Assembly (NCBI GenBank): GCA_002323775.1
Contig: DCPV01000266.1
Location: forward strand, 1-10,031
Length of the DNA: 10,031 nucleotides
Reading direction: 5' to 3'
Source: Firmicutes bacterium UBA1535
GTDB taxonomy: Bacteria; Bacillota; Clostridia; Tissierellales; Sedimentibacteraceae
Of the stretch, positions 5,321 through 10,031 are shown in pieces. The notes beneath the pieces were generated by a model that made no database searches, was not told the origin of the DNA, and was given only the letters and a program-made list of their open reading frames with translations. The translations under genes and the position numbers were made by a program. Each line of letters begins with the position of its first letter. The first letter of the stretch is position 1.

Positions 5321-6199
5321 ATGAATGTTGTAGATTTAATAAAAAGCAAGTATAAGTCGATGACGACGAAACAGAAGCATTTGGCTAATTATATGCTGAA
5401 TGATCCTCATATAATGTGTTTTATAACACTTAAAGACCTTAGTGCAGCTACTAAGGTTACAGAGGTTACTATACTAAATGCTTGCTCTGCTTGGGGTTTT
5501 GAGAATTTTAACGAACTTAAATATGAGTTTAGAAAATATAATGTAATTTCTAATAAAAATGAAGTACAAATGCAGAATGCTCACGCATCTGACCCCGTTC
5601 CATCTTATGAATTGACGCATAAGGAACAATTGCTAATTGATATTTGTCATGAGGAGCTATCAATAGTGAATAACTATATTTCTAACATTGATATAAGCAA
5701 ATTATTCAATGCGGCAGAAATGATACTAAAGCATAAGGTTATTGTTATATGCGGCAGAGGCGTTTCTTTTCAGCTGGCTGAGTTTATTTCGATGCGTTTG
5801 ACAACTTTAGGCATATCCTCTATAACAGTAAATACAGAACTTAATGATAGCATATATGGAACTCTTTCCTTTATAAAAGATGATGTTCTCTTGATACCAA
5901 TTTCCTTTCCTGACTATTATTACATGACAAATAAATTTGTTGAGTATGCAAAGCTTAAAGGTTCAACAATATTGGCTATAACTGACAATGAAAGTGCAGA
6001 GGTAGCTCTAAACAGCAACTTAGTTTTAACTTGTCAAAGCACGACGAGGCTTTTCCTAAATACGCTTTCTACTCCTATGATGCTTGGTAATTTGTTGACT
6101 TCAGCTGTGAGTATAGTTAAAAGCATGAAAAATGAAGATGACATCAGTAACATGGAGGAATTCTCGAGGATATTTAAGACGCAGGAAGAAATATTTTAA
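5321..6199 (+). CDS. RpiR/MurR-family transcriptional regulator (HTH + SIS)
   Basis: This 292-aa cytoplasmic regulator has the family's two domains. The N-terminal HTH_6 fold covers about 1-77, ending in the typical GFENFNELKYEFRK. A C-terminal SIS domain (about 128-265) has VIVICGRGVSFQLAEFISMRL at its start. SIS domains usually sense phosphosugars or amino-sugar phosphates. Here the sugar-phosphate loop seen in isomerases (SxSGxT) reads ISFPDYYY (194-201), a form related to the SFPxY loops of some RpiR proteins, so the ligand is uncertain. The recognition helix (TEVTILNACSAWG, 47-59) lacks the Arg-Phe pair common in the family. The Shine-Dalgarno is an unusual GGTGG (5307-5311), 9 bases before the ATG. 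A terminator separates the gene from oppA downstream, so it is transcribed alone. It may control the opp operon, but only position suggests this. Confidence 0.88.
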   Translation: MNVVDLIKSKYKSMTTKQKHLANYMLNDPHIMCFITLKDLSAATKVTEVTILNACSAWGFENFNELKYEFRKYNVISNKNEVQMQNAHASDPVPSYELTHKEQLLIDICHEELSIVNNYISNIDISKLFNAAEMILKHKVIVICGRGVSFQLAEFISMRLTTLGISSITVNTELNDSIYGTLSFIKDDVLLIPISFPDYYYMTNKFVEYAKLKGSTILAITDNESAEVALNSNLVLTCQSTTRLFLNTLSTPMMLGNLLTSAVSIVKSMKNEDDISNMEEFSRIFKTQEEIF

Positions 6200-6273
6200 A
6201 TATATAGTAAAATATGATGGATGTACTAAAAGTAATTTTTAATGATAACATTGATATTAGATATAAGGTTTCT

Positions 6274-6321
6274 AAAAAATCAAGTAAAAACGTAAAATTG
6301 AAGTTTTTAACTTGATTTTTT
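6274..6321 (+). terminator. Strong terminator after the regulator gene
   Basis: Arms 6274-6291 and 6303-6321 form an 18-bp stem with a single bulged A (about 6310) around an 11-nt loop. The left arm begins with A6 and the right arm ends with T6, so the structure could also work in the reverse direction. It isolates the regulator gene from the transporter operon. Confidence 0.85.
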
Positions 6322-6367
6322 ATTTACATGAGAGTTCATTGCTATTAAAAAATAAAACTGCAAAAAT

Positions 6368-6396
6368 TTGACATCTTATTTATCATTTACTATAAA
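6368..6396 (+). promoter_or_regulatory. Upstream promoter P1 of the opp operon
   Basis: TTGACA (6368-6373), exactly consensus, and TATAAA (6391-6396) are 17 bases apart. Transcription would start near 6403 and give a leader of about 190 nt that runs through the second promoter. It lies about 45 bases after the terminator of the regulator gene. Confidence 0.55.
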
Positions 6397-6523
6397 ACTT
6401 TTTCATACTTTATCGTGAACGCATAAAAAAATTAAATAAATCATTAAAATAGCAAATTAAAATTTTGAATAATTATAAAATTAATAATTAATTAAAGTGT
6501 TTACAAAAATTATTGTTAATTTA

Positions 6524-6552
6524 TTGACACTAAATATAGTGTATGCTATAAT
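6524..6552 (+). promoter_or_regulatory. Consensus promoter P2 of the opp operon
   Basis: TTGACA (6524-6529), 17 bases, and TATAAT (6547-6552) match sigma-A consensus at all twelve positions. A TGC before the -10 adds an extended -10 element. The start would be near 6559, about 33 nt before oppA. This is the best promoter in the window, and such strength is usually held in check by a repressor. Confidence 0.85.
6527..6542. promoter_or_regulatory. Operator-like palindrome inside the opp promoter
   Basis: ACACTA-AATA-TAGTGT is a perfect 6-4-6 inverted repeat that overlaps the end of the -35 box and fills most of the spacer. A bound protein would exclude RNA polymerase. The RpiR-type regulator encoded at 5321-6199 is the nearest candidate, because that family binds inverted repeats. 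A related half-site (ATACTAAATA on the - strand, 5285-5294) occurs at the regulator's own start site. The link is inferred. Confidence 0.5.
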
Positions 6553-6591
6553 TCACTTAATTAAATACTATAATTTTAAGGAGTTAGAAAA

Positions 6592-8298
6592 ATGAAAAAG
6601 ATAATGGCTATAGTGTTAGCACTTACAATGTTTTTAAGTATTGTTGCATGCAGCAATACAAATAAGCCTGTAGATTCAGGTAACGAAACTCCAAACGGAG
6701 AGAATAACAACGGTACTCAATCTGGAGAAATGGATAAGGAGCAGTACTTAAATACTTACTTAGCATCAGATCCAACAACTCTTGACGTTTCACTTCGTTC
6801 AGATTCATATTCAAGTACTATTATAACTAACGTAATGGAAGGTCTTATTCGTCTTGAAGACAGAAATGGTGAGTATTTCATGGCACCTGGAGATGCACAA
6901 TCTTGGAAAAGCAATGACGAAGGTACAGTTTGGACATTTACTCTAGGAGATAACAAATGGTCAGACGGAGAGCCTGTAACGGCACAGCAATACGTTTACT
7001 CATTACAACGTAGTGCAGACCCTGCTACCGGATGTCCTAACGGATGGTTTTTATCACCAGTTCTTAATTATGAAGCGATAAGTAAAGGTGAGATGGCTCC
7101 ATCAGAATTAGGAGTAAAAGCTGTAGATGAAAAAACATTAGAAATAACTCTTACAAGTGCAATGCCAGCATTCTTGGAAATGTGCAACAGCACAATTTAC
7201 TACCCACAAAGAGAAGATAAGATGAAAGAGTGGGGAGAAAAATATGGTACAGAAGCAGAATACACAGTTTACAATGGACCGTTTGTTCTTGAAAGCTGGA
7301 CACATAACAGCTCTTTAGTTCTTAAAAAGAACCCTAACTATTGGAATGCTGACTCAGTAAAATTAGACAAGGTTAATTTAGCAATAATGTCTGATACAAC
7401 TACTATAATCAACGCATACAAGAGTGGAGATTTAGATGTAGTGGGTGTTAATAAGCAAGAGCAATTAGACGAATTTAATAAAGACAGCAATTCTAAGTAT
7501 GAGTACTACACAACTCAAGGCTTGGTATTTAATTTCTACAACACAAAAGATGAATTATTTAAAAATGAAAATATTCGTAAAGCATTTAGCTTAGCAATAG
7601 ATCACGAAGATATAAATGAAATGTGCTTTGGCGGCTTGAGAGTTCCTACTTACGGATGGGTTGTTCCAACAATATCTGTCGGAGAAGAAAACTTCCGTCA
7701 AACTGCCGGAGATGTGTTAAAAGAACAAAAAGCAGAATTAACAGCTAATGGTCAAACACCAAAAGACTTATTATTAAAAGGAATGCAAGAATTAGGCTTA
7801 GGTGATGATCCATCAAAACTTAATGTGACATTATCATTAGCTGGCACAGATGATTGGTTCCGTACATTCGGAGAATATTTACAACAAGTATATTTAACTG
7901 ACTTAGGAGTTAATATAAAAATTGACTTCGCTGAATGGGGAATATTCTATGAAAATGTAACTAACGGAAAATATCAAATGGGTTATATGAGCTGGGGAGC
8001 TTATTATAACGATCCATATGATGTGTTGAGCATATTCAAATCAGAATATGACCAAGTAAAAACTGGCTGGGCAAATAAAGAATTTGACGAGTTAATTGAC
8101 AAAGCCGGTGTTGAAATGGATGCAAGCACAAGAATTAAATATTATAAGGATGCTGAAAGAATACTCTTAAATGAAGCTGCTGTTTGTCCTTTAGCAACAT
8201 CTACTTCTCATTCATTCTACAAGAACTATGTTTATGGATATTCTAATCTTGGATTTAGTGCTAATGGATATAAGGATATATACACTAAAGGTAGATAA
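6592..8298 (+). CDS. oppA: Oligopeptide ABC transporter substrate-binding lipoprotein
   Basis: This 568-aa extracytoplasmic protein captures peptides and delivers them to the OppBC membrane channel. The lipoprotein signal peptide is residues 1-19 with lipobox IVAC, and Cys20 would be lipid-modified and anchor the protein to the membrane. A polar linker rich in Asn, Gly and Glu follows (about 21-47). The family 5 solute-binding fold shows in order YLASDPTTLDVSLRSDSYS, KWSDGEPVTAQQYVYSLQR, YNGPFVLESW, LKKNPNYW, NIRKAFSLAIDH and SWGAYYNDPYD. Length is normal for OppA. AAGGAG lies 8 bases before the ATG. It is the first gene of the operon, followed after 165 bases by oppB, with a hairpin between them that should leave it in excess. 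Peptide uptake is the likely role. The exact substrates (oligopeptides, dipeptides or nickel) cannot be read from sequence alone. Confidence 0.93.
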   Translation: MKKIMAIVLALTMFLSIVACSNTNKPVDSGNETPNGENNNGTQSGEMDKEQYLNTYLASDPTTLDVSLRSDSYSSTIITNVMEGLIRLEDRNGEYFMAPGDAQSWKSNDEGTVWTFTLGDNKWSDGEPVTAQQYVYSLQRSADPATGCPNGWFLSPVLNYEAISKGEMAPSELGVKAVDEKTLEITLTSAMPAFLEMCNSTIYYPQREDKMKEWGEKYGTEAEYTVYNGPFVLESWTHNSSLVLKKNPNYWNADSVKLDKVNLAIMSDTTTIINAYKSGDLDVVGVNKQEQLDEFNKDSNSKYEYYTTQGLVFNFYNTKDELFKNENIRKAFSLAIDHEDINEMCFGGLRVPTYGWVVPTISVGEENFRQTAGDVLKEQKAELTANGQTPKDLLLKGMQELGLGDDPSKLNVTLSLAGTDDWFRTFGEYLQQVYLTDLGVNIKIDFAEWGIFYENVTNGKYQMGYMSWGAYYNDPYDVLSIFKSEYDQVKTGWANKEFDELIDKAGVEMDASTRIKYYKDAERILLNEAAVCPLATSTSHSFYKNYVYGYSNLGFSANGYKDIYTKGR

Positions 8299-8318
8299 CA
8301 ATACTTCATGTTAAAATT

Positions 8319-8366
8319 TGTAAGAATTACCATCTTGCATCAGGTCTTAGCATATAAATTCTTACA
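8319..8366 (+). repeat. Inverted repeat in the oppA-oppB gap
   Basis: TGTAAGAATT (8319-8328) and AATTCTTACA (8357-8366) are perfect 10-bp arms around a 28-nt loop. It lies between the oppA stop and the terminator-like hairpin at 8380-8405. With that hairpin it makes a double-stem block that could protect the 3' end of oppA mRNA or guide processing. It lacks a T-tract and would not terminate by itself. Confidence 0.55.
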
Positions 8367-8379
8367 GTTTAAAATAAAA

Positions 8380-8405
8380 GGGCAACTACTATAGTTGCCC
8401 GTTTT
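8380..8405 (+). terminator. Intercistronic terminator-like hairpin oppA/oppB
   Basis: GGGCAACTA (8380-8388) and TAGTTGCCC (8392-8400) form a perfect 9-bp stem with a 3-nt loop, followed by GTTTTG. It is the most GC-rich stem in the window. The short T-tract suggests partial termination. Hairpins like this after the first gene of binding-protein operons let the binding protein be made in excess over the membrane subunits. No convincing new promoter is seen between it and oppB, so oppB depends on read-through. Confidence 0.8.
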
Positions 8406-8463
8406 GTTAAAAATACTTATCACGATAGTGAATAGTATTTAATTTTAAGAAAGAGGTTTCAAG

Positions 8464-9402
8464 TTGAAAAAATACATTTTTAAAAGACTTACGTATATGA
8501 TACTCACGTTATTTATTATAATAACGCTTACATTTTTTCTTATGAGAAGTATACCCGGAGACCCGCTTGCTTCTATGGCACAGATGCTTCCAGAGCAGAC
8601 AAGGGCTAATTTTCACGCTAAATACGGTTTAGACAAGCCTTTATATCAACAATATTTATTATATATGAAAAATTTATTGCGTTTTGATTTGGGTGAAAGT
8701 GTCGTGTTTCCGGGTAGGTCTATAGCCGGAACTATATCAAAAACATCTCCTGTATCAGCGATGGTCGGAGGTACAGCACTCCTTATAGGTGTTTCTATAG
8801 GAGTAACGTTAGGGATTGTTGCAGCACTTAATAAAAACAAGTGGCCGGATTATGTTGTAATGTTTATTGCTATATTAGGTGTTACTATACCGGTGTTTGT
8901 TTTGGCTTCTCTTGTTCAGTTGGTGTTTGCGGTTAAACTCGGGTGGTTTCCTGCCTCAGGCTGGGGTAAGGCAAAAAACATGGTGCTTCCGGTTTTAGTA
9001 CTGTGCTTTGGCCCAATAGCAAGCTATGCCAGATATATTAAATCAAGTATGCTAGACACTCTTGAGCAGGACTATGTTCTGACTGCAAGAGCTAAGGGAT
9101 TATCAGAAACCAAGGTAATTACAAGACACGTTCTAAGAAATTCACTGTTGCCATCTGTCACAATGCTTGCAGGTAGTATAGTAGGTATTTTTACTGGAGC
9201 CTTTGTCACAGAAAAGATGTTTTCTATACCGGGAATAGGGTTTTACTATATAAGCTCTATCAATAATCACGATTACAATATGACTCTTGGTACTACTGTG
9301 TTTTACGCTATTTTATTTGTTGTTATGCAGTTAATAGTTGATTTTGTTTATGTTCTGATAGATCCGAGAATTAGGCTATCTAACGACAGCATGGAGGGGT
9401 AA
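8464..9402 (+). CDS. oppB: Oligopeptide ABC transporter permease, OppB/DppB type
   Basis: This 312-aa inner-membrane subunit pairs with OppC to form the translocation path. It shows the family N-terminus (YIFKRLTYMILTLFIII, first membrane helix about 9-28, then RSIPGDPL), further helices at about 98-121, 130-157, 172-187, 232-255 and 277-300, and the cytoplasmic EAA loop DYVLTARAKGL (203-213) through HVLRNSLLP (222-230), which docks on the ATPase subunit. The C-terminus has the typical YVLIDPRIRL. The start is a TTG at 8464, chosen because AAGAGG (8451-8456) is 7 bases upstream and the signature N-terminus begins there. No ATG fits. This weak start codon could lower its output relative to oppA. 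It lies 165 bases after oppA and 5 bases before oppC. Substrate range cannot be told from the permease. Confidence 0.95.
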   Translation: MKKYIFKRLTYMILTLFIIITLTFFLMRSIPGDPLASMAQMLPEQTRANFHAKYGLDKPLYQQYLLYMKNLLRFDLGESVVFPGRSIAGTISKTSPVSAMVGGTALLIGVSIGVTLGIVAALNKNKWPDYVVMFIAILGVTIPVFVLASLVQLVFAVKLGWFPASGWGKAKNMVLPVLVLCFGPIASYARYIKSSMLDTLEQDYVLTARAKGLSETKVITRHVLRNSLLPSVTMLAGSIVGIFTGAFVTEKMFSIPGIGFYYISSINNHDYNMTLGTTVFYAILFVVMQLIVDFVYVLIDPRIRLSNDSMEG

Positions 9403-9407
9403 ATAAA

Positions 9408-10031
9408 ATGGATAAAAATAATTTACAGCATGAAAAAATAGATGCTTCTTCTTTTGAAATTGTTGGGATATCTGAAGACCAGGGCGATGTTATAGCACGT
9501 CCAAGAATCGGATATTTTAAGGATGCGTGGAGAAGATTTAAACAGAATAAAATTGCATTAATTGCTATGTTTATACTTTTGTTGATAACTGTAATGGTTA
9601 TTATAGGTCCGTCACTAAGCGGATATAAGTTTGAGTCTGTTGATAAAACTGTTCGTAATAAAGCTCCAAGCGCTACGCACTGGTTCGGTACAGATAAACT
9701 GGGTCGTGACCTGTTTGCCAGAGTGTGGGTTGGTGGTAGAGTATCAATTATTATTGGTATCACAGGTGCGTTAATTTCTTCTGTCATTGGATGTATATAT
9801 GGCGGTGTAGCTGCTTACTTTGGCGGAAAAGTTGATAATATAATGATGCGTATCGTAGAGATACTAATAAGTATACCATATCTGATTGTAGTAATACTCA
9901 TGTCAATTATTTTTGACAGTAAAAGTCTTGGAACTCTTATACTCGCTATGACTATAACCGGCTGGTGCGGTATGGCAAGGCTGGTTAGAGCACAGATGCT
10001 TCAGATAAAAAACGAAGAATATATACTAGCG
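9408..10031 (+). CDS. oppC: Oligopeptide ABC transporter permease, OppC/DppC type (3' cut by window end)
   Basis: The frame from the ATG at 9408 stays open for 208 codons to the window edge, so the gene is partial here but not broken. The N-terminal cytoplasmic tail (about 1-35) leads into GYFKDAWRRFKQNKIALIAM and the first membrane helix (about 48-66). The OppC hallmark HWFGTDKLGRDLFARVWVGG (91-110) follows, then helices at about 113-138 and 156-185, and the sequence ends at EEYILA, the beginning of the EAA loop. About 80-100 residues should be missing. GGAGG (9393-9397) lies inside the end of oppB, 10 bases before the ATG, which suggests coupled translation. It forms the second channel subunit with OppB. 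The ATPase genes (oppD, oppF) are expected further right but are not in the window. Confidence 0.93.
   Translation, partial: MDKNNLQHEKIDASSFEIVGISEDQGDVIARPRIGYFKDAWRRFKQNKIALIAMFILLLITVMVIIGPSLSGYKFESVDKTVRNKAPSATHWFGTDKLGRDLFARVWVGGRVSIIIGITGALISSVIGCIYGGVAAYFGGKVDNIMMRIVEILISIPYLIVVILMSIIFDSKSLGTLILAMTITGWCGMARLVRAQMLQIKNEEYILA

Larger units (their letters stand above)
6200..6591 (+). other. Intergenic region regulator-oppA: contents
   Basis: This gap of 392 bases holds the terminator (6274-6321), two candidate promoters (6368-6396 and 6524-6552), the operator-like palindrome (6527-6542) and the oppA Shine-Dalgarno AAGGAG (6578-6583). Bases 6400-6520 are extremely AT-rich with several short weak inverted repeats, and I see no gene or named element there. 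Such a tract upstream of a strong promoter could act as an UP element or curved DNA. Confidence 0.6.

Noticed and set aside
6623..6956. Antisense open frames opposite the start of oppA
   Set aside because: They lie opposite the signal peptide and conserved core of a clear lipoprotein gene and have no family features.
9380..9787. A 135-codon antisense frame opposite oppC
   Set aside because: The + strand encodes a clear OppC hallmark over the same bases, and the antisense product resembles no known family.
1..10031. CRISPR array, defence system, prophage or transposon
   Set aside because: I found no spaced direct repeats, transposase, integrase, phage or toxin-like genes. All genes are housekeeping, regulatory or transport types on one strand.

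Overview
The window reads as chromosome of a low-GC, anaerobic Firmicute of the Clostridia type. AT-rich intergenic DNA, purine-rich Shine-Dalgarno sites, a lipoprotein peptide-binding protein and, above all, an electron-bifurcating transhydrogenase of the Nfn type (an enzyme of strict anaerobes) support this. No species can be named from the sequence. All seven protein genes lie on the + strand. No phage, insertion sequence, CRISPR array, tRNA or rRNA is visible, and none of the genes looks broken.

Layout. (1) 1-1015: promoters and a biotin-protein ligase of the short, HTH-less kind (birA). (2) 1016-1388: an extended -10 promoter with a palindrome in its spacer, then a leader of about 330 nt that can fold into a closed multi-hairpin structure. 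(3) 1389-3659: a fused NfnA-NfnB type flavin/iron-sulfur oxidoreductase, followed by a clear terminator. (4) 3737-5022: a second leader with a 19-position long-range stem, then the ribosome-associated ATPase ychF and a terminator-like structure with a long loop. (5) 5254-6199: a single-gene unit for an RpiR/MurR-type HTH-SIS regulator, ended by a strong terminator. (6) 6368-10031: the start of an oligopeptide ABC transporter operon. It has tandem promoters, one matching sigma-A consensus and carrying an operator-like palindrome, then oppA, an intercistronic terminator-like hairpin, oppB, and oppC, which runs off the right edge.

How the parts may work together. The transporter would import peptides, and the fused transhydrogenase would balance NADH, NADPH and ferredoxin. 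Both fit a peptide- or amino-acid-fermenting anaerobe, but that lifestyle is inferred. The regulator sits directly upstream of the transporter on the same strand, and a palindrome sits inside the transporter promoter, so local control is plausible but unproven.

The protein genes belong to known families and no new protein system is evident. The least explained material is non-coding: the structured leader of the nfn gene, the stem in front of ychF, and the operator-like palindromes placed between the -35 and -10 boxes of two promoters.
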